64,000 nucleotides of DNA from Rhizobium sp. TH2. Lineage in GTDB: Bacteria; Pseudomonadota; Alphaproteobacteria; Rhizobiales; Rhizobiaceae. Below are positions 33,842 through 42,050 of the stretch, piece after piece. The translations under genes were made by a program, and so were the position numbers. Position 1 is the stretch's first letter; each line of letters starts with the position of its first letter. Below the pieces are notes generated by a model that saw only the letters and a program-made list of their open reading frames with translations, made no database searches and had not been told where the DNA came from. The stretch is from the NCBI RefSeq assembly GCF_024707525.1, contig NZ_CP062231.1, positions 5,087,501-5,151,500 of the forward strand, in the 5' to 3' direction.

Positions 33842-35674
33842 ATGAAAATGCGGAATATCGCGATTATCGCACACGTTGACCATGGCAAGACGACGCTCGT
33901 CGATGAACTCTTGAAGCAGTCGGGCTCGTTCCGCGACAACCAGCGCACGACCGAACGCATGATGGACTCCAACGATCTCGAAAAAGAGCGCGGCATCACC
34001 ATTCTTGCCAAGGCGACCTCGATCGAGTGGAAGGGCCACCGCATCAATATCGTCGACACGCCTGGCCACGCCGACTTCGGCGGCGAAGTCGAGCGCATCC
34101 TCTCGATGGTCGATGGCGCGATCGTGCTGGTCGACTCCTCCGAAGGCCCGATGCCGCAGACCAAGTTCGTGGTTTCCAAGGCGCTCAAGGTTGGCCTGAA
34201 GCCCATCGTCGCGATCAACAAGATCGACCGTCCGGATGGCCGCCACGAGGAAGTGATCAACGAGGTCTTCGACCTGTTCGCCAATCTCGACGCCACCGAC
34301 GAGCAGCTCGACTTCCCGATCCTCTACGGTTCGGGTCGCGATGGCTGGATGAACGTCAACCCGGAAGGTCCGAAGGACCAGGGCCTCGCGCCGCTGCTCG
34401 ACCTCGTGCTCGAACACGTTCCGGAGCCCAGCGTCGGTGACGAAGACGGCGCCTTCCGCATGATCGGCACCATTCTCGAAGCCAACCCCTTCCTCGGCCG
34501 CATCATCACCGGCCGCATCCATTCCGGCTCGATCAAGCCGAACCAGAGCGTCAAGGTTCTCGGCCAGGACGGCAAGCTGATCGAAAACGGCCGTATCTCC
34601 AAGATCCTCGCCTTCCGCGGCATCGAGCGCACGGCGCTTGACGAAGCCCATGCGGGCGATATCGTCGCCATCGCCGGCCTCTCCAAGGGCACCGTCGCCG
34701 ACACGTTCTGCGATCCCAGCGTCACCGAGGCGCTGCATGCCCAGCCGATCGACCCGCCGACCGTGACCATGTCCTTCATCGTCAACGACAGCCCGCTCGC
34801 CGGCACCGAAGGCGACAAGGTGACATCACGCGTCATCCGCGACCGCCTGCTCAAGGAAGCCGAAGGCAATGTCGCACTGAAGATCGAGGAAGCCGAGGGC
34901 AAGGATTCGTTCTTCGTCTCCGGCCGTGGCGAACTCCAGCTCGCCGTGCTGATCGAGACCATGCGCCGCGAAGGCTTCGAGCTTGCCGTGTCGCGTCCCC
35001 GCGTCGTCATGCACAAGGACGAAGCCGGCACCGTGATGGAGCCGATCGAGGAAGTCGTCATCGACGTCGATGAAGAACATTCCGGCATCGTCGTGCAGAA
35101 GATGAGCGAGCGCAAGGCCGAGATGGTCGAGCTGCGTCCGTCGGGCGGCAATCGCCTGCGGCTTCGCTTCTATGCCCCGACCCGCGGCCTGATCGGCTAC
35201 CAGTCGGAACTGCTGACCGACACGCGCGGCACGGCGATCATGAACCGCCTGTTCCACGCCTACCAGCCCTTCAAGGGCAATATCGGCGGCCGCGTCAACG
35301 GCGTCCTGCTCTCCAATGCCTCCGGCGAAGCCGTAGCTTACGCGATGTTCAACCTGGAAGATCGCGGCCCGATGATTATCGAGCCGGGCGAAAAGGTCTA
35401 TGCCGGCATGATCATCGGCATCCACACGCGCGACAACGACCTCGAAGTCAACGTGCTCAAGGGCAAGCAGCTGACCAACATCCGCTCGGTCAACAAGGAC
35501 GAGGCCGTCAAGCTGACGCCGCCGATCCGCATGACGCTCGACCGCGCGCTTTCCTGGATCCAGGACGACGAACTGATGGAAGTCACGCCGAAGTCGATCC
35601 GGCTCCGCAAGATGTATCTCGACGCCAACGACCGCAAGCGCTTCGAGAAGTCGCGCGCTGCCGGCGCCGCCTGA
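33842..35674 (+). CDS. typA: translational GTPase TypA/BipA
   Basis: 610 residues. G-domain motifs AHVDHGKTTL (G1), ERGITI (G2), DTPGHADFGG (G3) and NKIDR (G4) are in order, followed by the EF-G-like domains and the BipA C-terminal domain (STGRGELQL-like SGRGELQLAV, PTRGLIGY). BipA binds the ribosome and is needed for growth at low temperature and under stress, with a role in 50S assembly. ATG at 33842 gives MKMRNIAIIAHVDHG, matching family starts; the upstream frame is not conserved. A terminator follows. Confidence 0.97.
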   Translation: MKMRNIAIIAHVDHGKTTLVDELLKQSGSFRDNQRTTERMMDSNDLEKERGITILAKATSIEWKGHRINIVDTPGHADFGGEVERILSMVDGAIVLVDSSEGPMPQTKFVVSKALKVGLKPIVAINKIDRPDGRHEEVINEVFDLFANLDATDEQLDFPILYGSGRDGWMNVNPEGPKDQGLAPLLDLVLEHVPEPSVGDEDGAFRMIGTILEANPFLGRIITGRIHSGSIKPNQSVKVLGQDGKLIENGRISKILAFRGIERTALDEAHAGDIVAIAGLSKGTVADTFCDPSVTEALHAQPIDPPTVTMSFIVNDSPLAGTEGDKVTSRVIRDRLLKEAEGNVALKIEEAEGKDSFFVSGRGELQLAVLIETMRREGFELAVSRPRVVMHKDEAGTVMEPIEEVVIDVDEEHSGIVVQKMSERKAEMVELRPSGGNRLRLRFYAPTRGLIGYQSELLTDTRGTAIMNRLFHAYQPFKGNIGGRVNGVLLSNASGEAVAYAMFNLEDRGPMIIEPGEKVYAGMIIGIHTRDNDLEVNVLKGKQLTNIRSVNKDEAVKLTPPIRMTLDRALSWIQDDELMEVTPKSIRLRKMYLDANDRKRFEKSRAAGAA

Positions 35675-35701
35675 TCGCTGCAATCATCTCCAAAGTTTCA
35701 G

Positions 35702-35722
35702 ATCCCGGCGGCAACGCCGGGA
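35702..35722 (+). terminator. rho-independent terminator after typA
   Basis: Perfect stem ATCCCGGCG/CGCCGGGAT (loop GCA region) ending in five T residues, 28 bases after the typA stop. Confidence 0.88.
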
Positions 35723-35850
35723 TTTTTGTTGCGCGGCCGGCGTCGCCGGCCAGAACCTTGTTGATAACTTGGCCCCACCCCAGAAGTCGCTCCACCCCGA
35801 CTCCCCGATCTTTTAACGTCTGATTCGGAACTTGCGTCTTGCCGGGATGG

Positions 35851-35865
35851 TTAACAATCGGTTAA
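35851..35865 (+). promoter_or_regulatory. CtrA-type site TTAA-N7-TTAA upstream of the GNAT gene
   Basis: TTAA at 35851 and TTAA at 35862 with a seven-base spacer, within GGTTAACAATCGGTTAAC. This exactly matches the alphaproteobacterial CtrA consensus and lies about 65 bases before the GNAT start. CtrA control is inferred from the motif only. Confidence 0.5.
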
Positions 35866-35930
35866 CTTGGTCGGCAGTCCCTTTTGAGTATTCGTGGCGT
35901 CAGCCACGACGTGTATGGTGGATGGACGTT

Positions 35931-36440
35931 ATGACGACGTTGTCAATTGACGTGAGGCGCGCCGATCCGCGCGATGCCCGTGCCATAGCGGACGTCCATC
36001 GGACGGCCTGGATCAGCGCTTATGCCGGCATGATTCCGCATCGCGCGCTCGTGCAGATGATCGAGCGGCGGCGCGAGGACTGGTGGCGCCGCGCGGCGCG
36101 GGGTCCATCGACCCTTCTGGTTGTCGAGGTTGCGGATAAGATCGCGGGCTACGCCACGATCGGCCTGAACCGCGTCCGCGAACTGAAGCAGGAAGGCGAG
36201 ATCTACGAACTCTATCTCCTGCCGGAATACCAGGGCATCGGGCTCGGCAGCTATCTGTTCCGCGAATGCCGCGCGGTCCTGAGCGGGCTGGGCATGCAGG
36301 GCCTCGTCGTCTGGTGCCTGGAAGAGAACGACAATGCCGTGACCTTCTACCGCGCCATGGGCGGCATGGATGTCGCCGAGGGGATGGAACGCTTCGGCGA
36401 GAAGTCGATCAAGAAGCTCGGGTTTGTCTGGCGCAGTTGA
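35931..36440 (+). CDS. GNAT family N-acetyltransferase
   Basis: 169 residues. The GNAT core is visible: RRADPRDARAIADVHRTAW at the N terminus, the beta-4 strand IYELYLLPEYQGIGLGSYLF containing the acetyl-CoA-binding Q/R-x-x-G-x-G/A segment (QGIGLG), and ENDNAVTFYRAMGG before the last strands. Substrate is unknown; members acetylate small amines, N-termini or antibiotics. ATG at 35931 is preferred, with ATG at 35922 as alternative. A CtrA-like box upstream is notable. Confidence 0.88.
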   Translation: MTTLSIDVRRADPRDARAIADVHRTAWISAYAGMIPHRALVQMIERRREDWWRRAARGPSTLLVVEVADKIAGYATIGLNRVRELKQEGEIYELYLLPEYQGIGLGSYLFRECRAVLSGLGMQGLVVWCLEENDNAVTFYRAMGGMDVAEGMERFGEKSIKKLGFVWRS

Positions 36441-36460
36441 GTATTGCGCCCTCGTTTTAG

Positions 36461-36500
36461 AAAAGACCCGCCCCAAACCCCTCCCTTGGTGAGGGCGGGG
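36461..36500 (+). repeat. mosaic repeat, family B (copy 3)
   Basis: AAAAGACCCGCCCCAAACCC followed by CTCCCTTGGTGAGGGCGGGG. It is truncated and diverged compared with the 27017 copy, in the same orientation, and inverted relative to the copy at 36904. Confidence 0.65.
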
Positions 36501-36519
36501 TAAAGGCTCCGTTATACTA

Positions 36520-36606
36520 GCGGATCAACCGATGAGGCCGAGACCGATCGGTTAGGTAGCCGACTGCAAATCCGTCGTGGCGGTTTCGTCTCGCTTTCCG
36601 ATCGCA
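36520..36606 (+). pseudogene. degenerate tRNA-Cys-like sequence
   Basis: GGCCGAG (36537) followed, after an extra ACCGATC, by GGTTAGGTAGC resembles a split D arm. GACTGCAAATCCGT has the tRNA-Cys anticodon loop (GCA), with one mispair in the stem. GGCGGTTTCGTC resembles a T arm. GCGGATC at 36520 and GATCGC at 36600 could be weak acceptor remnants. It is too damaged and too long (87 bases) to be a working tRNA. It may be a tRNA remnant or a chance likeness. Confidence 0.3.
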
Positions 36607-36625
36607 AGCATGTTGTAACGGTCGG

Positions 36626-36868
36626 ATGCTATTCTCATCGGATCTTATAGACAAATTCATAGCTTGGTTCATCGCCATAGCATTCATCGTCTTTGTCGCC
36701 TTTATGTTGTATTTCAACAGTTTGACCCGGGCGCTTTTCGGTCTCCTCGTGTTCTATTACGCCTTCGGAGCAGTCGTCTGGCACATCACCAAATCGAGTG
36801 ATCAATATACAATAATCTACGAAATGCTGACCTGGCTTGGGCGGTGGGTTTGGAAGGGTGACTGCTAG
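36626..36868 (+). CDS. small two-helix membrane protein, unknown
   Basis: 80 residues with two hydrophobic helices (about 8-32 and 36-54) and a short charged tail. GC content is clearly lower than the surroundings. The start has only a weak upstream GG-rich stretch. No family is recognised. It lies between two inverted copies of the family B repeat, beside a tRNA-Cys-like remnant, so it may be carried by an accessory segment. The coding status is uncertain. Confidence 0.45.
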   Translation: MLFSSDLIDKFIAWFIAIAFIVFVAFMLYFNSLTRALFGLLVFYYAFGAVVWHITKSSDQYTIIYEMLTWLGRWVWKGDC

Positions 36869-36903
36869 ATATATTCGTCGTTGGAGACATCCCCTTCATC
36901 AAT

Positions 36904-36940
36904 ACCCCCTTGTGGGGAGGGGTTTCGGGGCGGGGTCTTT
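36904..36940 (-). repeat. mosaic repeat, family B (copy 4, inverted)
   Basis: CCCCCTTGTGGGGAGGGGTT followed by TCGGGGCGGGGTC. It is inverted with respect to the copy at 36461 and ends just before the stop codon of the exported protein at 36955. Confidence 0.72.
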
Positions 36941-36954
36941 GTCTGAAATGTAGT

Positions 36955-37602
36955 TTACCTCGCAGCACTCAAATCCGGATAATTGTAGACCGGATAGCCC
37001 GAAAGCTTGCCTGTTTTGCCGTGGAATTTCGGCTGCTGCTTGCCGCAGGGAAAGCCCGGCGCCTGTTCATCCGCGAGTTTGCGGGCCAGTTCATTCGCAT
37101 CCTTGTTTTCCAGTGCATCGACGTAAGCCGTGATGCAGCCCGTCATGTCGTCGGGCTGGCCGACGCGGGAGATCACCAGGACCTGGCCTTCATGCGCCTT
37201 GTCGGGCTCCGAGGTGTCCGGATTGAGGTTCTGGATCATGTAGCGCAGGATGGTCGCGCGCGGCACGCCATCATCGTCGAGACGCCACTCGATCTTGTCG
37301 CCGACATAGTTGAATGTCTCGAATGTCTCGCCGGCGCCATCAAGGATCGCTTTGCTCAGGTGGCCGAAATAGGTGCTTTCCCTATTGTCATAGGCGTTGA
37401 AATAAAAGGGATAATCCTTATAGCCCGCGCATTTGAGGGAGACGTTGCCCATGTCCTCGTCTTCAGGCGTCGGCGTGCCCGATGTCACGCAGCCCTTGTC
37501 GGTCGCGGCGCTCGTATAGGCGCTCTCCGCGGCATGAGCCGGAGCGTTGAGGCCAAGCAGGGTAAGGGCGGGCAGGGCAATGATCACGGCGCGAATGGTC
37601 AT
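36955..37602 (-). CDS. exported protein of unknown function (tandem copy A)
   Basis: 215 residues with a Sec signal peptide (cleavage near AHA-AES). The mature protein begins ESAYTSA and has four conserved Cys positions. Two strong blocks, IEWRLDDDGVPRATILRY and GQVLVISRVGQPDDMTGC, then AYVDALENKDANELARKLAD, are shared with the next upstream gene. AAAGGA lies 7 bases before the chosen ATG. I do not recognise a family. Periplasmic location is likely. The last base of the gene is 15 bases from a family B repeat. Confidence 0.78.
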   Translation of the reverse strand: MTIRAVIIALPALTLLGLNAPAHAAESAYTSAATDKGCVTSGTPTPEDEDMGNVSLKCAGYKDYPFYFNAYDNRESTYFGHLSKAILDGAGETFETFNYVGDKIEWRLDDDGVPRATILRYMIQNLNPDTSEPDKAHEGQVLVISRVGQPDDMTGCITAYVDALENKDANELARKLADEQAPGFPCGKQQPKFHGKTGKLSGYPVYNYPDLSAAR

Positions 37603-37655
37603 GGCGGAATCCTTTCGCATAGGGATACGCGCAACCGCGCGGATTCATTCAACCG

Positions 37656-38261
37656 CTAGCCGTCATCGCCGTGGTAGATCATCGGATCGGCGGCCTTGTC
37701 GCCTTTCGCGCCGTGATAATCGGGCTTGTCGATGCCGCAGCGGAAATGCAGGGCGAGCCCATCGGCGACGGCGCGCGCCAGGTTGTTGGCATCCTTGCTG
37801 GCCAGGGCATCGACATAGCCCACCGGGCATCCTTCCTCTTCGTCCGGCTGGCCAACCTTCGAGATGACCAGAATCTGGCCTTGGGAACTCTCATCGCCAA
37901 CAAGGAAGCGCTGGATGGCCGCGATCGGCTTGCCGCCGGCGCCGATGCGCCATTCGATCTTCGGGTTCATGTGGTTGAACGGGCCGAAGGACTCGAAAGC
38001 GTGATCGATGATCGATTTCTTGAGAAAGCCATAATGAATGCTCTGGCGCAGGTCGCCCTCCTTGAAGAGCACCTTGTACTCGCCGAGGCCGGGGCAAAGC
38101 ACGGAGGTGAAGTCGCCACCCGGCTCGTCCGGATCAGGCGCCACCAGGGTCTCGCACTTCTCCAACTCGAGTTCGGTATAGGCGCTGCCGGCTGCGAGCG
38201 CCGCATCGGACTGCGCCACCATCATCACGGCCAAGATCGAGATCGTTGTCGCCCAGCGCAT
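37656..38261 (-). CDS. exported protein of unknown function (tandem copy B)
   Basis: 201 residues with a Sec signal peptide (cleavage near ALAAG-SAY). Blocks matching copy A are IEWRIGAGGKPIAAIQRF and GQILVISKVGQPDEEEGC, then YVDALASKDANNLARAVAD. The four Cys positions are retained. GGAGG sits 5 bases before the selected ATG. Co-directional with copy A, 53 bases upstream of it, so probably co-transcribed. Divergent from ppa. Family unknown; the two are clearly an old tandem duplication because the remaining sequence is poorly conserved. Confidence 0.78.
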   Translation of the reverse strand: MRWATTISILAVMMVAQSDAALAAGSAYTELELEKCETLVAPDPDEPGGDFTSVLCPGLGEYKVLFKEGDLRQSIHYGFLKKSIIDHAFESFGPFNHMNPKIEWRIGAGGKPIAAIQRFLVGDESSQGQILVISKVGQPDEEEGCPVGYVDALASKDANNLARAVADGLALHFRCGIDKPDYHGAKGDKAADPMIYHGDDG

Positions 38262-38414
38262 CGCCACCTCCATCGCAAGACTGGTCATTAACGCATTCCA
38301 TTTACCGCCGCACTCGAATTTCTTGGCGAATCCGGCTTTTCGCTACCGCAGCAATATTGTCAGCGCGGTTGAATCCTTCTATTGCCGGGCACCTATTCAA
38401 GCAGGAGGCATCAG

Positions 38415-38948
38415 ATGCGCATCGACGCTATCAAGATCGGCAACAACCCGCCGGAAGACGTGAACGTGATCGTGGAAGTGCCCGTCGGCGGCGATCCGAT
38501 CAAATACGAGATGGACAAGGAAGCCGGCGCACTGGTAGTCGATCGTTTCCTCTATACGCCGATGCACTACCCAGGCAATTATGGCTTCGTGCCGCATACC
38601 CTGTCGGAAGACGGCGATCCGATCGACGTGCTGATCGCCTCGACCCGCCCGCTGGTGCCCGGCTGCGTGATCAATGTCCGCCCGATCGGCGTGCTGATGA
38701 TGGAAGACAATTCCGGCAAGGACGAGAAGATCATCGCCGTTCCCTCGCCGAAGCTGACGCTGCGATACGAGAAGGTGCACGAATATACCGATATGCCCGA
38801 CATCACGATCAAGCAGATCGAGCATTTCTTCGAACACTACAAGGATCTCGAGCCCGGCAAATGGGTGAAGCTCGATGGTTGGCGCGGCGCGGCCGATGCA
38901 CGCCGCCTGATCGTCGAGGCGATCGATCGCTACAAGGCGACCAAGTAA
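38415..38948 (+). CDS. ppa: inorganic pyrophosphatase
   Basis: 177 residues, family I soluble PPase. The signature DGDPIDVL (metal-binding Asp residues) lies near residue 67, with the conserved PGNYGF before it and [11 protein letters not shown] in the last third. The enzyme hydrolyses PPi and drives biosynthetic reactions. GCAGGAGG is directly upstream of the ATG at 38415, clearly defining the start. A strong bidirectional terminator follows. Confidence 0.97.
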   Translation: MRIDAIKIGNNPPEDVNVIVEVPVGGDPIKYEMDKEAGALVVDRFLYTPMHYPGNYGFVPHTLSEDGDPIDVLIASTRPLVPGCVINVRPIGVLMMEDNSGKDEKIIAVPSPKLTLRYEKVHEYTDMPDITIKQIEHFFEHYKDLEPGKWVKLDGWRGAADARRLIVEAIDRYKATK

Positions 38949-38971
38949 ACCACGTCTTCGGAATGATTTTG

Positions 38972-39009
38972 AAAAAGCCTCCGGACCGGGATCGGTCCGG
39001 AGGCTTTTT
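38972..39009. terminator. bidirectional rho-independent terminator between ppa and yggT
   Basis: Sixteen-base perfect stem AAAAAGCCTCCGGACC/GGTCCGGAGGCTTTTT with a 6-base loop; T runs are available on both strands. It separates ppa from the convergent yggT-type gene. Confidence 0.93.
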
Positions 39010-39031
39010 GTTGTGTTATCGCAGATCGCTA

Positions 39032-39322
39032 TCAGCCGTAGGTGCGGGCGATATAGGCGATGACCTGCTGCAGGAAGAACAGGATGACCAACACCACGAG
39101 CGGCGAAAGATCGACGCCGCCGAGGTTCGGCATGAAGCGGCGGATCGGCCGGTAGAGCGGCTCGGTCAGGCGATAGAGCGCGCTGCCGACCTGGTTGACG
39201 AACTGGTTTCTCGTGTTGATGACGTTGAACGCATAGAGCCAAGAGAAGATCGCCGAGACGATGATGATGAACCACAAGATGTTGATGATGAAGTTCAGGG
39301 TCGACAGGATGACGAGTAGCAT
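39032..39322 (-). CDS. YggT family membrane protein
   Basis: 96 residues with two hydrophobic segments and the YggT pattern: IFSWLYAFN, then LYRLTEPLYRPIRRFMP, followed by DLSPLVVLVILFFLQ. The family is widespread, membrane-bound and associated with osmotic or K+ homeostasis in some bacteria; its mechanism is unclear. AGAGGAACCCT supplies the ribosome site on the minus strand. Length is close to one YggT repeat (E. coli YggT has two). Confidence 0.9.
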   Translation of the reverse strand: MLLVILSTLNFIINILWFIIIVSAIFSWLYAFNVINTRNQFVNQVGSALYRLTEPLYRPIRRFMPNLGGVDLSPLVVLVILFFLQQVIAYIARTYG

Positions 39323-39493
39323 AGGGTTCCTCTTGGCCGCGCCCCCATCCGTTCCGTCCGGGGCCTGCGCGATTTCACGTTGACAGACATGTAATCATTG
39401 GCTCTTTATCGGGCAAGAGCGAGCCTGCTTCGCTTACCCGCTATGATTAACGGCCCACGCGCCGTTCCAGCTTTTCCCGCATACGAGCGTCAC

Positions 39494-40753
39494 ATGCAAG
39501 TCAATCCGGCGGAAGACCGCTTTGCCGCCTTTCGCCATCGTTCCTATACACTCTTCTTCTGCGCCCGCTTTCTCGCCGCTTTCGCCACGCAGATCATCTC
39601 GGTCGCCGTCGGCTGGCAGATGTATGAGGTGACGAAGAGCGCCTTCCTGCTCGGCATGATCGGCCTTGTCCAGTTCCTGCCGGCGCTCATCCTCATCCTT
39701 GTCACCGGCTCGGTGACGGACCGCTACAACAGGCGCGCCATCGTCTCGATCTGCCTGACGATCAGTGCGCTCTGCGCGGCGGCACTGTTGCTGCTCACCA
39801 TATCGGGCACATTCGCGCCGCTGCCGGTCTTCATCGTACTCGTCGTCTTCGGCATCGAGCGCGCCTTCATGGGGCCGGCCGTGCAGTCCCTGGCGCCCAA
39901 CCTGGTGCCGGAGAAGGATCTCGCCAATTCCTTTGCCTGGAATGCCTCCTCCTGGCAGACCGCATCGATCATCGGCCCGGTCGCCGGCGGCCTGCTCTAT
40001 GGATTGGGGCCGGTCGTCGCCTATTCCGTGGCACTCGCCTTCATGGTGTCGGGTGCCGCGCTGGTCTACACCATCCCGAAGCCCGCGCAGCGCAAGGCGG
40101 GCGAGCCGACGAGCTGGAACTATATCCTCGCGGGCTTCAAGTTCATCCGCTTCGAGAAAGTGGTTCTGGGCGCGATTTCGCTCGATCTCTTCGCGGTGCT
40201 GCTCGGCGGCGCCGTGGCGCTGATGCCGATCTTCGCCAACGATATCCTGGTGCTGGGGCCGCTCGGTCTCGGCATGCTCAGGGCAGCACCGGGTGCGGGT
40301 GCCATTGCCATGGCGCTTTATCTGGCGGCCTTCCCGATCAAGCACGGCTCCGGCCTCAAGATGTTCGTCGGCGTGGCGATCTTCGGCCTGGGCACGTTGA
40401 TCTTTGGCCTGTCGGAAACGGCGTGGCTATCGATCGTGGCACTCGCCATCATGGGCGCCGGCGACATGATCTCGGTCTATGTCCGCGAAACCCTGATCGC
40501 ACTTTGGACGCCCGACGAGGTGCGCGGCCGCGTCAACGCCGTCAATTCCGTTTTCATCGGCGCGTCCAACGAACTCGGCGAGTTCCGCGCCGGCACCATG
40601 GCGCATTTCGTCGGCGCTGTGCCGGCCGTTGTCATCGGCGGCATCGGTACGCTCGCCGTGTCGCTGATCTGGGCCGGAATCTTCCCGCAACTGCGCAAGA
40701 TCGACACTCTGGATGCGCCGGAGCGGGCGGCGGTACCAGAAGCAGTCAAGTGA
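39494..40753 (+). CDS. MFS transporter, EntS-like
   Basis: 419 residues with about 12 helices. The pattern FRHRSYTLFFCARFLAAFA, then GWQMYEVTKSAFLLGMIGL, VTGSVTDRYNRR and ERAFMGPAVQSLAPNLV is that of the EntS/enterobactin-exporter type MFS group. Exported compound unknown; no siderophore genes are adjacent. ATG at 39494 gives a normal N terminus; ATG at 39443 and further upstream codons are in frame. The 3' end overlaps the convergent SnoaL-like gene by 8 bases. Confidence 0.88.
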   Translation: MQVNPAEDRFAAFRHRSYTLFFCARFLAAFATQIISVAVGWQMYEVTKSAFLLGMIGLVQFLPALILILVTGSVTDRYNRRAIVSICLTISALCAAALLLLTISGTFAPLPVFIVLVVFGIERAFMGPAVQSLAPNLVPEKDLANSFAWNASSWQTASIIGPVAGGLLYGLGPVVAYSVALAFMVSGAALVYTIPKPAQRKAGEPTSWNYILAGFKFIRFEKVVLGAISLDLFAVLLGGAVALMPIFANDILVLGPLGLGMLRAAPGAGAIAMALYLAAFPIKHGSGLKMFVGVAIFGLGTLIFGLSETAWLSIVALAIMGAGDMISVYVRETLIALWTPDEVRGRVNAVNSVFIGASNELGEFRAGTMAHFVGAVPAVVIGGIGTLAVSLIWAGIFPQLRKIDTLDAPERAAVPEAVK

Positions 40754-41102
40754 CGGAATAGCGGTCAATCACCCAGAGCCATGTGCCGTCGCTCTGCCGG
40801 CGGGCAACTTCGCTCGTCACATCGCCATCGGGCAGCTTCGTTGAGGTCAATGCGAGATCGCCTGAAATGAGGGCCGGCCGTTGCTCGCCCCTGGCGAACT
40901 TCCTGCCGGTCGCGGCGAATTCGACATAGAAGGCACGGATGGCGTCGTGGCCGCGAATGAACCGTCCGTCGCTGCAATCGATCACCGCATCCGGTTCGAA
41001 CAGCGCGGTCATGCCGTCGATATCGCCCGCATGCTGGCGCTCGACGAGCAGGCGTTCGAGGTCGTTGGGTTCAAGCGCGGGCTGGCGCTGGTTTGCGTTC
41101 AT
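40746..41102 (-). CDS. SnoaL-like (NTF2-fold) protein
   Basis: 118 residues of the SnoaL/YybH NTF2 superfamily: LLVERQHAGDIDGMTALFEP, then AVIDCSDGRFIRGHDAIRAF and WLWVIDRYSV as the final strands. Such proteins are small enzymes (cyclases, isomerases) or ligand carriers; no specific function can be assigned. GGGAGG lies 7-8 bases upstream of the ATG at 41102. Its end overlaps the MFS gene. Confidence 0.82.
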   Translation of the reverse strand: MNANQRQPALEPNDLERLLVERQHAGDIDGMTALFEPDAVIDCSDGRFIRGHDAIRAFYVEFAATGRKFARGEQRPALISGDLALTSTKLPDGDVTSEVARRQSDGTWLWVIDRYSVT

Positions 41103-41184
41103 GTCGGTTCCTCCCAACTGAAAATTGTCTCACCAAAGGCGCAGGCGTTTGACTTGAAGTGTGGGGGTCGCCGCTTGCTCCCCC

Positions 41185-41300
41185 CTTCTCCCCTTGGGGA
41201 GAAGTGCCGAGCGAATGCGAGGCGATGAGGGGTTCTCGCTCGTGCTTCGCACAACCCCTCATCCGGCGCATTCGCGCCACCTTCTCCCCAAGGGGAGAAG
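41185..41300. repeat. mosaic repeat, family A (copy 3)
   Basis: 116-base element bounded by CTTCTCCCCTTGGGGAGAAG (41185-41204) and CTTCTCCCCAAGGGGAGAAG (41281-41300), with GATGAGGGGTT and AACCCCTCATC in opposite orientation inside. It fills most of the gap between the SnoaL-like and amidotransferase genes. Confidence 0.85.
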
Positions 41301-41312
41301 AGGGAGCGAGCC

Positions 41313-42041
41313 TCAAATCTCGCGCGGCTTGAAAACCATGTCGAGCATGCCGGACATCCAGTTCTTGAGCGGCGCATCATGCAGGAAGCGCCCTTCGAGA
41401 TGCTTGTCGCCGGTTTGCGCGCCCGGCAGTTCGAAGCGGTGCGCGCCGCGCACCACCCAGCGATGCATCATCACCCGGGTCAGTTCGCCATGGAACTGGA
41501 TGCCCCAGGCATTTTCGCCGACACGGAACGCCTGGTTCTCATAGGCGTCCCCTCGTGCAAGCAGCGTCGCGCCATCAGGCAGGTCGAAGCCCTCGCGATG
41601 GAATTGATAGACCATCTTCGGCCATTCCAAGAGCTTTTCGCCTTCCTCGGTGGCCTGGAGCGGATACCAGCCGATCTCGGTCAGCCCCTCGTGATGGCCG
41701 GCCACCCGGCCACCGAGTGTCTTGACCAGCATCTGCGCACCGAGGCAGATGCCGAGATAGGGGCTGTTCTCCGAAAGCGGGACGTTGATCCAGTCGATCT
41801 CGTACTTGATGAAGTCGTCCTGGTCGTTGGCGCTCATCGGCCCGCCGAAGATGACGGCGCCGGCGTGATCGGCCATGGTCTCGGGCAGTCTCTGCCCCAT
41901 CGCCGGGCGTCTGACATCGAGCCTGTAACCCTTGGCTTCGAGCATATGCCCGACGCGTCCTGGCGTGGAATGTTCCTGATGGAGTACGATCAGAACCGGC
42001 CGGTCATCCGCCGGCAGCGTTTTCCTGAGCGATTGCAGCAT
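41313..42041 (-). CDS. class I glutamine amidotransferase-like protein
   Basis: 242 residues. The nucleophile elbow YLGICLGAQ carries the catalytic Cys, and QFHGE supplies the catalytic His-x-Glu pair (here the motif is close to the GMP-synthase-type QFHPE). VIFGGPMSANDQ is the oxyanion strand region. It is a stand-alone GATase1 domain like GuaA-related or gamma-glutamyl hydrolases of the YfeJ type; the ammonia acceptor is unknown. Nine bases separate it from the upstream TerB-like gene, so an operon is likely. Confidence 0.88.
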   Translation of the reverse strand: MLQSLRKTLPADDRPVLIVLHQEHSTPGRVGHMLEAKGYRLDVRRPAMGQRLPETMADHAGAVIFGGPMSANDQDDFIKYEIDWINVPLSENSPYLGICLGAQMLVKTLGGRVAGHHEGLTEIGWYPLQATEEGEKLLEWPKMVYQFHREGFDLPDGATLLARGDAYENQAFRVGENAWGIQFHGELTRVMMHRWVVRGAHRFELPGAQTGDKHLEGRFLHDAPLKNWMSGMLDMVFKPREI

Positions 42042-42050
42042 CGTCCTTAA

